A stretch of 64,000 nucleotides of DNA from the NCBI GenBank assembly GCA_016192075.1, contig JACPUU010000001.1, positions 519,426 through 583,425 of the forward strand, given 5' to 3'. Below, one piece after another: positions 1 to 10,500 of this stretch. The notes beneath the pieces are model-generated. The model searched no databases and was not told the origin of the DNA. It worked only from the letters and a program-made list of their open reading frames with translations. The DNA comes from Bacteroidota bacterium. Lineage in GTDB: Bacteria; Bacteroidota; Bacteroidia; Flavobacteriales_D; Crocinitomicaceae. Numbering within the stretch: the stretch's first letter is position 1; every line of letters starts with the position of its first letter. The position numbers and the translations under genes are program-made.

Positions 1-1
1 A

Positions 2-1888
2 ATTATTGTGGAAAACATGGAAGAACGTAAAGAAGAACCCCTGGTGATTCTGGCGCATGACAATTCTGAATCGGTGGTGATGAACAAAGATTCCCAGTTC
101 TACCGCAATGAATACCTGACTGGTTTAAAAGAACTTTCACAAAACCTCAACGAAAGTTATGATGTCGTTAACTATTCATTTGCTGACCAGTCTGAAAATG
201 GACTAACCGGTACGTACGACGGAAAACTCACTGACATTGCAGCTTTGTTTGACCAGGTTTTTGAGCAGTACGGGAACCGCAATATTGGTGCAATTATTCT
301 TTCTACAGACGGAATTTACAATACAGGCGCAAACCCGGTTTATACGGTCAGTCAAAAAAACTACATTCCGGTTTATACCATTGGTTTGGGTGACACCAAC
401 CTGGTGCGTGATTTAAAAATTGACCTGGTAAACCACAACGATGTGGCTTTTTTGGGTAATGAATTTCCGGTAGAGGTTTCGTTTGCCGGTATCAAGGCAG
501 CTGGTGAAAAGGTGCAGGTTTCCATTTATCAGGGCAATACCCTGCTTTCAAAACAGGACATGGTCTTTGACTCCGATTATCAGCAGGAAAAATTACTCTT
601 TATGCTGCGCGCTTCCGGTACCGGTCTGCAACATTACACCGCAAAAATTTCAGGTATTGAAAATGAATTTTCACTGAAAAACAATGAACTGAATTTTTAT
701 GTTGAAGTAATAGACGGGCGTCAGAAAATTCTGGTGGCATACCAGGCTCCGCATCCGGATGTAGCAGCGATTCGTTTTGTAATTGAAAATAATCAGAATT
801 ACCAGACAGATGTAAAATTTATACGTGAAGTGAGTTCTGTTTCTGAGTATGATCTGGTTATCGTTCACAACTACCAGGCGGGGAGTAAAATACTGGATGA
901 CGCAGCACTTACCGGCGCTGTTCCGTTTCTGTTTATAAATGGTATTGGAACTGATATGCGCAGCCTGCAAAGCCTGAAAGTTGGTTTCAGCGGCAATGGC
1001 AACACCACTGAAGAAACCGGCTTTGTCTATAATACCGGATTCAAAGACATTCTGCTCACTCCCCAGATTGTTCAGACATTAAGTGCTGCCCCGCCGCTGC
1101 ATGCACCTTTTGGCAATCTCTCATACAGCAGTGCGCTGGATATTTTAGCCTTTCAGAAAGTGGGCAACATTCAGCTGGACAATCCACTGATTTATTTTAC
1201 CAGTAAAGAAAAAGCACGCCTGGGGGTAATTATGGGCGAGGGTATCTGGCGCTGGCGGTTGTATGACCAGCTGCGCAATAATTCTACGCAGATTTTTGAA
1301 GCATTTTTCAGCAAGCTGATTACTTACCTGGCCGTTAAAGAAAACAAAGATCCGTTCAGAATCAACATTGAAAGTGAGTATGCTGAAAATGAAGAAGTGA
1401 AAATTGAAGCCGAACTTTACAACAAATCATTTGAACTCATCAATGAACCCAAAGTAACGTTTACCTATACTGACCAGGACGGTCATGAATTCAATGCCGC
1501 TTTTTTGCCAACTGCCAATGCTTATCAGCTTAATCTTGGAAAACTTAAATCAGGCATTTACACCTGGGAAGCCAAAACTAATTTTCAGGATAAAAACTAC
1601 GTCAGGCAGGGAACTTTTCTGGTAAAAGAAATTAAACTGGAGTGGCTCAATACAACTGCTGATCACCGTTTGCTGCGCAACATTTCTCAAAACACATCGG
1701 GTAAATTTTATTTTCCCAATCAGCTTAAGCAGCTGGAGGCAGATGTCAAAAACAACAAGAATATGGCAACGGTTGTGTACCAGGAAAAAACCTTTGATGA
1801 CCTGATTGAATTTAAATGGTTGTTCTTTCTGATTATCCTGCTTATTTCGGTTGAGTGGTTTTTCCGTAAATTCAGCGGAGCTTATTAA
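2..1888 (+). CDS. VWA-domain membrane protein, 5' end outside the window
   Basis: The reading frame is open to the left edge, so the true start and probably N-terminal membrane segments lie upstream; an internal GTG at 8 or ATG at 17 is unlikely to be the start. The visible 626 residues begin with a von Willebrand A-like fold: a strand ending in a DNSES motif (a MIDAS-type DxSxS) about 20 residues in, and a later STDG motif around residue 100. Several beta-rich domains follow. A single C-terminal membrane helix around residues 600-620 (WLFFLIILLISVEWFF) ends in a short basic tail. This layout matches the large VWA membrane proteins of Bacteroidota found near Bat-type aerotolerance or MoxR loci, but the neighbours here do not confirm that. 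It probably sits in the inner membrane with a periplasmic bulk. No specific function is claimed. Confidence 0.75.
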   Translation: MIVENMEERKEEPLVILAHDNSESVVMNKDSQFYRNEYLTGLKELSQNLNESYDVVNYSFADQSENGLTGTYDGKLTDIAALFDQVFEQYGNRNIGAIILSTDGIYNTGANPVYTVSQKNYIPVYTIGLGDTNLVRDLKIDLVNHNDVAFLGNEFPVEVSFAGIKAAGEKVQVSIYQGNTLLSKQDMVFDSDYQQEKLLFMLRASGTGLQHYTAKISGIENEFSLKNNELNFYVEVIDGRQKILVAYQAPHPDVAAIRFVIENNQNYQTDVKFIREVSSVSEYDLVIVHNYQAGSKILDDAALTGAVPFLFINGIGTDMRSLQSLKVGFSGNGNTTEETGFVYNTGFKDILLTPQIVQTLSAAPPLHAPFGNLSYSSALDILAFQKVGNIQLDNPLIYFTSKEKARLGVIMGEGIWRWRLYDQLRNNSTQIFEAFFSKLITYLAVKENKDPFRINIESEYAENEEVKIEAELYNKSFELINEPKVTFTYTDQDGHEFNAAFLPTANAYQLNLGKLKSGIYTWEAKTNFQDKNYVRQGTFLVKEIKLEWLNTTADHRLLRNISQNTSGKFYFPNQLKQLEADVKNNKNMATVVYQEKTFDDLIEFKWLFFLIILLISVEWFFRKFSGAY

Positions 1889-1929
1889 TTCCTTACGTCT
1901 GACCTTTGTTGTAGTTATAGCCGGCTGAC

Positions 1930-3723
1930 ATGAAATTTTTCAACTCAAATACGGTTCTTGGCTTCATTATACTGCTGGTTGCATTTTTTGTATTTAATCC
2001 ACCGCTTCATGAAATTTTAAGCTGGGATATTCTGGCCCACTATATTTATTTGCCCCTGGCATTTGATCAGCACAACCTTGTTATGCACAATGCCGCCTAC
2101 CTGGAGCAGGTAAATGAAACCTATCACGTGACACCGGTTTTGTACCAGTTTGTTGAAACGCCTGATGGAAGACTTTTCAGCAAATGCACCGCGGGCTGGG
2201 CGCTGCTGCAATTGCCGTTTTACCTGGTTGCTGAGGTATGGGCTCACCTGGCGGGCGTAAAAACAGATGGGTTTACCTACCCCTACCAGGTTATGATGTA
2301 TTTCGGGTCCTGGTTTTATGCCATGCTCGGGTTGATTTTTACACGAAAGATTCTGCGCCATTTTTTCTCCGATATATACACTGCACTGCTGCTTTTATTG
2401 CTGGTATTTGGCACCAACCTGTTTTTTATGTACTACAGTTCGGTAGGGCAGTCAAACCATTTTGCCTTGTTTGCAGCGGCTCTGCTGGTATGGCGAATCA
2501 TTTGTTTTTACAAAAATCAGACAACTTTAAATGCCATATACGTTGGTGCGGCATGGGCCTTGTTGGTATTGATAAGGCCGCCTGACGGAATTATCGGGCT
2601 GCTCTTTTTTTTCTGGAATGTCACTTCATGGCAAAGTTTCAAAGAGCAGCTTACCTGGTTTTTTAAAACGCACCGGCGCATTACGGTTGTTGTAGGGGTA
2701 ACATTTTTTGTGCTGTTTTTACCTCAAATGATCTACTGGTATTTTTCTGCCGGTTCATTGCTGTTAAACAGTTATTCCAATAACAATGGGGAGGGACTTG
2801 ATTTTTTTGATCCGTACCTGGTTGAATTTTTATTCAGCTTCCGTAAAGGCTGGCTGCTGTATACACCGCTTATGATTTTTGCGTTTGCGGGTGCTGTTGT
2901 AATGATTCGTAAATCAAAACAGGGGCGTGCATTTTCGCTGATTGCATTTTTATTTTTATACGTAATTGCCAGTTGGACCTGTTGGTGGTATGGCAGCAGT
3001 TTCAGTTCACGTGCGGCAATAGATATGTACCCGCTGTGTATTGTTTTTATTGGTTTTGCACTGCAGGGCCTTTTCACCTCGCTACGCCGGAAAATAGTAA
3101 CCGTTATAAGCGTTACCTTGCTGGCGTGTTTAAATCTGGTTCAAACCTACCAGGCTTCACAGGATATTCTGGATCTTTCATTTATGACACGGGCGTATTA
3201 CACGTCTACCTTTCTGCAGCTTTCACCCGTTACGCCAGAGCAGCGAAATTTACTGGCCTTTGACAGGGAACGGGCCTATGTTGAAGGGTTTGAATCAAAC
3301 AAAAAAAACTATGCATGTGTTTACACGCTCGAAAGTAATTTTTCACCGCCTGAATCCATCGGGCCCGAACATGAATATGCCACAGAATATTTTATTCCGG
3401 TAGCGGATTATATACATAAATCACACGCGTGGATAAAAATAACCTGGCGCTATGAGGGAGCGCCGGAACAACTGACCGGAACCCTTTTTTATGTGGCCGC
3501 GCGGTATAAAGATTTATCATACAGCTGGCAGGGCTATGCTGCAACCGATAACGCTGTTTACGTCGATTCAGGCGCACATGAAATTTCATTTTACTACCTG
3601 ACACCAAATATCCGCACAACGCGCGACAGACTATTGTTCGGCGCGATGAAGAACAGCGGTGAAGCACTCCACCTCACCAGCCGGCGCATTGAAATTTTTG
3701 AGCCGGTGGTGGATTATCAGTAA
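1930..3723 (+). CDS. Polytopic membrane protein, GT-C glycosyltransferase-like
   Basis: A 597-residue protein with about eleven hydrophobic segments spread over the first 400 residues and a soluble beta-rich C-terminal domain. An acidic residue in the first extracytoplasmic loop (SWDILAHYIYLP, about residue 30) sits where GT-C enzymes such as PMT or ArnT carry their catalytic Asp, followed by an aromatic-rich membrane region. This suggests transfer of a sugar from a lipid-linked donor on the periplasmic side. No acceptor or donor can be assigned. It starts 41 bases after the VWA gene and may be co-transcribed with it. Fold-level resemblance only; a non-catalytic membrane protein of the same superfamily is possible. 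Confidence 0.6.
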   Translation: MKFFNSNTVLGFIILLVAFFVFNPPLHEILSWDILAHYIYLPLAFDQHNLVMHNAAYLEQVNETYHVTPVLYQFVETPDGRLFSKCTAGWALLQLPFYLVAEVWAHLAGVKTDGFTYPYQVMMYFGSWFYAMLGLIFTRKILRHFFSDIYTALLLLLLVFGTNLFFMYYSSVGQSNHFALFAAALLVWRIICFYKNQTTLNAIYVGAAWALLVLIRPPDGIIGLLFFFWNVTSWQSFKEQLTWFFKTHRRITVVVGVTFFVLFLPQMIYWYFSAGSLLLNSYSNNNGEGLDFFDPYLVEFLFSFRKGWLLYTPLMIFAFAGAVVMIRKSKQGRAFSLIAFLFLYVIASWTCWWYGSSFSSRAAIDMYPLCIVFIGFALQGLFTSLRRKIVTVISVTLLACLNLVQTYQASQDILDLSFMTRAYYTSTFLQLSPVTPEQRNLLAFDRERAYVEGFESNKKNYACVYTLESNFSPPESIGPEHEYATEYFIPVADYIHKSHAWIKITWRYEGAPEQLTGTLFYVAARYKDLSYSWQGYAATDNAVYVDSGAHEISFYYLTPNIRTTRDRLLFGAMKNSGEALHLTSRRIEIFEPVVDYQ

Positions 3724-3750
3724 TGAAAGTTTTGCATCAAAACTGACTAG

Positions 3751-3990
3751 AATGGGTTAGCTGTTTTTGGTTTTTCGAAGCATTTAGAAATTAACATAGA
3801 AACGTATAATCAGTTGGAGAATGCTGAAATACTCATTACAGACCTGACGGGAAAAATGGTACATCAAACCAAATTAACCCGCAGTACGTATTTATGGGAG
3901 ACAGGTATTATTGAAAATGGGGTGTACCTGGTTCTGATTAAATCCAATAGCATGTTATTTGAGGCACAAAAGGTCATTATTAACCGATAA
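3751..3990 (+). pseudogene. Orphan remnant of a T9SS C-terminal sorting domain
   Basis: After a TAG at 3748 the frame stays open for 80 codons without a plausible start codon. The translation contains IEINIETYNQ-like strand sequence, ITDLTGKMV, IIENGVYLVLI and FEAQKVIINR before the stop at 3988. These are the successive strands of a type A T9SS sorting domain, as seen at the ends of the intact neighbours at 5545, 7337 and 11087. The passenger domain and signal peptide are gone. It lies directly in front of an intact T9SS cargo gene, so it is probably the tail of a deleted cargo gene. Confidence 0.7.
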
Positions 3991-3994
3991 AAAA

Positions 3995-5545
3995 ATGGTT
4001 CACTTTCTTCTGAAATATGGGTTGATTATAGCAGTGGGGTTGAGTTTAAATGCTCAGCCCCCGATCAATCAGTGGTATGATTTTGGACGCACTCAATCAG
4101 CATACAGTAATGTAGTGGTTACCGATTCTTGCTATTATTCAATAGGCCAGGCCGCCAGTAATGTGGTAACAAACAGTTGGGATATGATTTTTACAAAAAC
4201 GGCATTTGACGGCACACTGGTGTATACCCATTTCCTGCATTACGACACGGTATCTATCAATTCTTTTTACTCTAACTTAATTCAAACGTATGATGATAAT
4301 TTTGTAACCGCTATTGATTATGATCAGTATTTCATGTTCATCAAATATTCTCCGCAAGGAGACACGATATTTACATCCATTATCAAAGATATCTACCTAA
4401 ATGATGGTCATGTTTGCGTTTATCCGACATCTATTAGGGAAAACCCGGAAGACAGTTCTTATTCAGCTGTTGTCTGTCTGCAAAATGAAATAAGTCTTGA
4501 AACGTTTATTGGATTTGTGGATATTGACAAGAATGGAAGTTTAGGGAATTATGTTCTATATAATATCAATCAAACAGGGTATACCTATATCTATCCCCGC
4601 TCATTAATAAGAGTTTCAGACGGATACGTGATCGCGTGTGATATTTTAAAAGATGTAAGTGAATATGTTAATGACAGTGAACGGGTCCGTTTAATAAAGA
4701 CGGATTTGAATGGAAATGAACAATGGCGCTGGACAGACATGAGTAATGCAAATGATCTTTTTCCCGGTGGGCTTATTCAGACAGGAGATGGGGGGTATCT
4801 ATACGGAGGAATGTCCGGTTGGTTTAATACTACTTTTAATGCCCATTTTTACAGGGGGCGCATTACCAAACTGAATGCAGATAAAAGTGTTGATTGGGAA
4901 ATTGAAATGGGCGATTCAAGTGGCATGGATTATATTCGTTTTTCAGCTATTTTGGAATTACCAGGAGAAGAGTATGTAGCTACCGGATTCAATACCGCAG
5001 ATTCAATGACACAAGGCTGGTTGGTAAAATTTGATATTGACGGAAATTTAAAATGGGAAAGTAATTTTGCCTACGTTCCCTCAACAACATCTTCAGACAA
5101 ACCTTGGCATGAACTCAATGATGTTGAACAAACCCCAGATAATGGTTTTATAATGACCGGTTTTGCTTGGGATAAAGAGGCCACATTCAGCGGTAACCCT
5201 GGCAACTTTGCCTGGTTGGTCAAAACAGATTCTGTGGGTTGTCTGGTACCTGGTTGTCAGGATTTTTTTGGAATAGATGCGCCGGATCAACCACAAATTA
5301 AACTGAGTTTGTACCCCAACCCAACAAGCCAGATGCTTAACATTTATTTTTATGATCCAACATTTAGCGGTAACAGTGCCATTCAGGTTTTTGATATGCA
5401 GGGTAAACTTTTACGTGAATGGCCGGTGAGCACCAATGATATTACATTTATGTATGATGTATCAGGTCTCACAACCGGTATGTATGTGCTGAAAGTAGTA
5501 GAAAATGGAATTGAATGCTGCGAGGTTAAGTTTGTAAAGGATTAA
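3995..5545 (+). CDS. T9SS-exported protein with beta-propeller-like repeats
   Basis: A 516-residue protein from the ATG at 3995. A TTG 12 codons upstream is open but would precede the signal peptide with an unlikely charged leader. A signal peptide (FLLKYGLIIAVGLSLNAQ) is followed by repeated units with TGDGGYLYGG, EEYVATGFNT and PDNGFIMTGFAW motifs, typical of the delta-60/propeller-like repeat proteins of Bacteroidota. The last 80 residues form a T9SS type A sorting domain starting LSLYPNPTSQ and ending VKFVKD, so the protein should cross the outer membrane by T9SS and be anchored or released at the cell surface. Substrate and role are unknown. Confidence 0.8.
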   Translation: MVHFLLKYGLIIAVGLSLNAQPPINQWYDFGRTQSAYSNVVVTDSCYYSIGQAASNVVTNSWDMIFTKTAFDGTLVYTHFLHYDTVSINSFYSNLIQTYDDNFVTAIDYDQYFMFIKYSPQGDTIFTSIIKDIYLNDGHVCVYPTSIRENPEDSSYSAVVCLQNEISLETFIGFVDIDKNGSLGNYVLYNINQTGYTYIYPRSLIRVSDGYVIACDILKDVSEYVNDSERVRLIKTDLNGNEQWRWTDMSNANDLFPGGLIQTGDGGYLYGGMSGWFNTTFNAHFYRGRITKLNADKSVDWEIEMGDSSGMDYIRFSAILELPGEEYVATGFNTADSMTQGWLVKFDIDGNLKWESNFAYVPSTTSSDKPWHELNDVEQTPDNGFIMTGFAWDKEATFSGNPGNFAWLVKTDSVGCLVPGCQDFFGIDAPDQPQIKLSLYPNPTSQMLNIYFYDPTFSGNSAIQVFDMQGKLLREWPVSTNDITFMYDVSGLTTGMYVLKVVENGIECCEVKFVKD

Positions 5546-5550
5546 CCAGC

Positions 5551-5628
5551 TATACCTGTTTATAGGAGACAGCAAACACATCTCCCAATTTACGAAGCGT
5601 TAAAAAATCCTGACGTCAGACAGGTATA
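5551..5628 (+). repeat. Long-range 9-bp inverted repeat between two T9SS genes
   Basis: TATACCTGT at 5551-5559 is the exact reverse complement of ACAGGTATA at 5620-5628, the second arm being followed by an AT-rich run. The 60-base loop contains the palindrome TGACGTCA. It could be a weak terminator or processing site after the upstream gene; the long loop makes this uncertain. Confidence 0.3.
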
Positions 5629-5696
5629 ATTTTAAGGTAAAATAGTTGTGACTAACGCTCTTTTTTTGGCTACCTTACTTTTTGAAACCGAAAGCT

Positions 5697-7337
5697 ATGG
5701 CAAAACGTTTACTTGCGCTACTTGTTTTTTATCCGTTGTTTGCATTTTCACAACTCTGGCAAAATGATTTCAGTAATCCGGCAGAATGGATCAGTTCAGA
5801 TTTGAATTCCGGAACGGATACATGGACCATTGCTTCATCAGCTATTGGCAGTGATGTAGACTCGATCAACTCTGTTTCTGCGGGAAATGGCTTTGCGCAA
5901 TTTAATTCAGAAGGGCAGTGCAATGCCACTCATCAGAATGTTGTTCTGACGTATTACCAGCCAATCGACATTTCAGCATACGAACTTTCTTATGTTGAAT
6001 TGGTGCAGCATTACAAACGTAAATCAGACAGTGTTTATGTAGAATTCAGTAATGATGGATTGACCTGGGAATCTGTCCGCATCAATCAAAAATATTGGTA
6101 TTTACAGCAAACTCAAAATCCGGACACGGTTCAGGTTTCTATTCCAGCCAGCGTTCAGGCAGCACCTTTCTGGATGCGTTTCCGGTTCTCTGGTGAATGC
6201 GGTTATGCCTGGCTGATGGATGATTTGAAAATAGTTGAGAAGGAACAGTATGCCATTCAGGCAAGCGGAAGAATCACTTCCAACGGACTCGGTCACGTTC
6301 AGATTGCTTCTTGCTACACCAACTCACTCGATGGTTCATTCCTGCTCACCAATTTTGGATATGACACACTATTTAGTATTTCCGTTCACTCAGATGTTTA
6401 CGAGGACGGCATTTTTGAAAGCACACAAACGGATATAATTCCACTCATTAAGCCGCTGGAGACCATTGAATTTATCCAGGCCGGTTTAATACAAGGGCCG
6501 CTTACAACGTATGCGGACTATAAAATACAAGCTGCAATTACCAACGCGGATGCAGCTGCTCCGTTAATCTCTGATTCAATTGAAATTTCCAATGCATCAA
6601 CAAATAGCTACGATGGATCGGTTGAAGGATATCTGCCTATGTCGGCCATCAATAAAAGTGGAATGGGTAATCTCTTTATTCCCGATGAACCTATGTGTGT
6701 TGTCAGGCCAAAATTGTTTATTCCTGACACAACTATCTTTAATGGCGCACTTGTTTATGCACAGGTATTCAGAAAAAACGGACCCGTTTGGGAGCTTGTC
6801 GTAACAACTGATGATTACGAGGTTTTAACCGGCGATTTGGGTAACTGGATTTCTTTCGGTGTAAGCTTCAATGATGCGTTAAATTTACTTTTTATGCCAG
6901 GTGACACCGGGTTGATTTTTTATCAAACGTATGGTTGGATTCATCCCATCCCTTATGGAGCTCAAGAAACTCTGGGATCCTACTTTACTGATCTTTCCGG
7001 AAATTTGATGTTTGATCCGGAGGGTCACGCGGCATTTATTCAATTAAATCCATTCAGTTGGGGTTCTTGTGATGAGTGCTGGGAATCAATCGATGAAAAT
7101 GAAGCCTTTTCTTTGGTTATTTACCCCAATCCCGCAACCACTGAAATCCAGATTCAAAACATAACAGAACCCATTCAATCAATCAGAATTTTCTCTCTGG
7201 ATGGGCGTGAAATCTATTCCATTTTTAAACCCGGTTCAGAAACTATTCCTGTATCTTTTCTGGAGGCAGGGACATACTTTATTTTTGTGGAGACGATGGA
7301 TGGAACTGCATTCTCTGAAAAATTTGTGAAACTGTAA
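5697..7337 (+). CDS. T9SS-exported protein with N-terminal MAM/jelly-roll-like domain
   Basis: A 546-residue secreted protein from the ATG at 5697; a TTG five codons upstream is also open. A signal peptide (LLALLVFYPLFAFSQ) is followed by a domain of about 170 residues (WQNDFSNPAEW... VEFSNDGLTWESV... WMRFRFSGECGYAWLMDD) that resembles the MAM/concanavalin-like jelly rolls common in Bacteroidota adhesins and peptidases. The middle is beta-rich and unrecognised. The C-terminus is a T9SS type A sorting domain (LVIYPNPATTE ... SEKFVKL). Probably a cell-surface binding or adhesion protein; no catalytic motif was seen. Confidence 0.75.
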   Translation: MAKRLLALLVFYPLFAFSQLWQNDFSNPAEWISSDLNSGTDTWTIASSAIGSDVDSINSVSAGNGFAQFNSEGQCNATHQNVVLTYYQPIDISAYELSYVELVQHYKRKSDSVYVEFSNDGLTWESVRINQKYWYLQQTQNPDTVQVSIPASVQAAPFWMRFRFSGECGYAWLMDDLKIVEKEQYAIQASGRITSNGLGHVQIASCYTNSLDGSFLLTNFGYDTLFSISVHSDVYEDGIFESTQTDIIPLIKPLETIEFIQAGLIQGPLTTYADYKIQAAITNADAAAPLISDSIEISNASTNSYDGSVEGYLPMSAINKSGMGNLFIPDEPMCVVRPKLFIPDTTIFNGALVYAQVFRKNGPVWELVVTTDDYEVLTGDLGNWISFGVSFNDALNLLFMPGDTGLIFYQTYGWIHPIPYGAQETLGSYFTDLSGNLMFDPEGHAAFIQLNPFSWGSCDECWESIDENEAFSLVIYPNPATTEIQIQNITEPIQSIRIFSLDGREIYSIFKPGSETIPVSFLEAGTYFIFVETMDGTAFSEKFVKL

Positions 7338-7550
7338 AATCAGGTTGTTGGCAAGAGCAGATTTTGTAAATTTTCTGCTATTAGGTTCTCTGTATTTTGG
7401 TGCATCACATTTGCATCTGATCGGCGATTAATTTTTTCACACTTCTGTTAGTCATTCAGTCATTCTGTTTTTTACCGCCCGCACGCTGCATTTTTTCAGG
7501 TTCTTCGGGTAGATTATTCTATCTTAGCGCCTTGTAAAACAGGTCAACTC

Positions 7551-10500
7551 ATGCGTATATTCGTTATTTTTCTTTTCTCAATCCTTTTAGGTTCTAATTC
7601 ATTTTCACAAATACTGTCGTCCTCAAATTACAGTGTTGAATTTGAAATGGCTTACAACGCGTTCCCTGAAATTCCGAAAGGAATGCTGGAAGGAGTGGCG
7701 TATGCACAAACGCGTATTCAGCACATTACCGGTAATCATGAAGGCTGTATCGGACTTCCGCAGGTATCCGGCGTTATGGGATTGACCGAAGACGGGGAGG
7801 GGTATTTTGACAATAATCTTTTGTTGGTTTCAGAACTTTCAGGGATATCTGTTAACGCCATCAAGACTTCACCACAGCAAAATATTTATGCCTATGCAGC
7901 CGCATATTCACAAATTCTGAATGATATTCTGAGTGATGAGATTTTAAATCCGCCGCTGACTGCCGACAACATGCGCACGCATGAAATAGTGCTGAGAACT
8001 TTATCCGAAATTCCGAAAGATAAAAATACAGCCAACCAGTTTGCGCTGGATTGTTTTACGTTTGAAGTATTCCGTTTTTTGAATGATACGCAGCGCCAGA
8101 GCCAATATAATTTTCCGCAGCATACCATTGATCTTGTTTCTATTTACGGCACAGAAAATCTGCAGGTATTACAATCCACGCAGGTAAACATCAACGGTAC
8201 AGCTGTTACTGATGCTGATGGAAATGAATATACACCTACTTTCAAATCGCTGGAATATGCACCTGCTTTGTGGGTCGCAACTCCGTCGTGCAATTATTCG
8301 TCGCGTAGCGGAACAGCTATTTCAGCCGTAACAGTTCACACCATCCAGGGAACGTATGCCGGTGCAATTTCATGGGCACAAAATTGTTCTGCCAGTGTAT
8401 CGTATCATTACGTGGCGCGTTCGTCTGACGGGCAAATTACGCAGATGGTTTATGAGGCCAGCAAGGCATGGCATGTGGGGTCTGAAAATCCATACACCAT
8501 TGGCATTGAGCATGAGGGCTACGTTTCTGATCCGGCCTGGTATACAGAGGCAATGTACATTGGATCAGCCAACCTGGTGAAAGATATTTGTAACAGCGGT
8601 TATGGCATCAGTCCGCTGCGTACGTTTCAGGGACCAGCCACATCAGGCTCCAATGTTTTAGGCAGCTGTACCAAAATTAAAGGGCATCAGCATTATCCCA
8701 ATCAAACGCATACGGACCCGGGTATTAATTGGGACTGGGAACATTATTACCAGCTGATCAATGACAACCCCACCGTTATTACCTATACCGCCAGTGCAGG
8801 TACCTTTTATGACAGCGGCGGATCAGGCGGCAATTATACAGACGATGAACGCCAGTTATACCTGATACAACCATCGGGTGTGGTTACCGTCACACTCAGT
8901 TTTCAAAGTTTTAACCTGGAGACCGATTGGGATTACCTTTATGTATACGACGGATCATCGGTCACTGATCCGTTACTCGGTGTTTTTACTGGTGCCACGT
9001 TGCCATCAGGCATTACCTCAACAGGCAGTAGTATCCTGGTTGAATTCCGGTCAGACTGTTCAACCGTTGCATCAGGCTGGCAGATCAGCTGGACCAGCGT
9101 TTCCGGACCAGTTCCGGGAGATGTAATTCCGCCTTCAACAACCGTTTCTTTTTCGGGTACCTGGCAAACAACAGATTTCACAACCGGGTTTACCGATACT
9201 GATAACAGTGGCGGCAGCGGAGTGATGTACCAGTTGTACCAGGTCATTGATTTTGACGGAACAGAATGGCGCGCCAATGCCACGCATGGATTTTTCTCTG
9301 ACAATTTTGACGCGGCTATTCATCCCGAATGGACGGCGTCAACCGGTACCTGGAGCATTGCATCAGCTGTTCTCAACCAGGGTGATGAAGCCAATACCAA
9401 CACCAATATTTATGCCTCACTCAACCAGGATAATTACAGCACATACCTCTATCATTGGGGTGGAAAAATTGGTGGTAGCGGAACCAATAAACGGGCCGGT
9501 TTTCATTTTATGTGTGATGATCCGACATTGCCTAACCGTGGAAATTCCTATTTCGTTTGGTTCAGGGAAGATGATAACAAAGTGCAGATTTATGAAGTGG
9601 TGAATGATGTTTTTACATTGATGGCGGATGTGGCGTATACCTTTAACCCGAATCAGTGGTATGATTTCAAAACCACGTTTGACAAAAATTCGGGTGCAAT
9701 TAAAGTATGGGTGAATGATGTTTTGGTTGCGGGTTGGGTAGATGCCACACCGTATACGACCGGAAATTCTGTTTCATTCCGTTCAGGCAATGCCGTGTAT
9801 GATGTCAATGATTTTAAAGTATATCACAACCGTGGAAATTCTGAACTGATAACAATTGGTGCAAGTGGTGATGCGCGGTATCAGAATCCGAATTCAATTA
9901 CACCATCTGCTAAAATAAAATCCATTGTTGTAGATAGTTCTTCTAATCTGTCATCAATATCAGCACAGCTGGCTAATATTGATTGGACCGCACCGGCTGA
10001 TATCACATTATTAAATGACGGCACCGGTGCAGACATTGCCACAACCACGTCCAACACCGAGTTATCTGCGAACTGGTCGCCAACTTCTGATCCGCATTCA
10101 GAAATTGCCAGTTACTGGTATGCAATAGGTACAAGTGCCGGCGCAACCGATGTGGTGAACTGGACAGACAACTGGTTTGACACGCTGGTGACGCATACCG
10201 GCCTGAGCCTGGTTTACGGTACTACCTACTATGTGAGTGTAAAGGCTGAAAACGGGGCCGGATTGTTCAGTAATCCGGTTACGTCAAACGGACAATTGCT
10301 GAGTCTTCCGGTAAATCCACCGGTGGCAGCATTTAATGTGATGAATACCTATTTGTGTCAGACAGATTCGATCCAGGTTCTCAACGGCAGCAGTGATGCT
10401 ACTTCGTATTCGTGGTCGGTTCCGGGTGCAATACCTGAAACATCTGCTGATGCCAATCCGTATTTTCAGTTTCCGGCTTCAGGTACGTATGAGTTTACGT

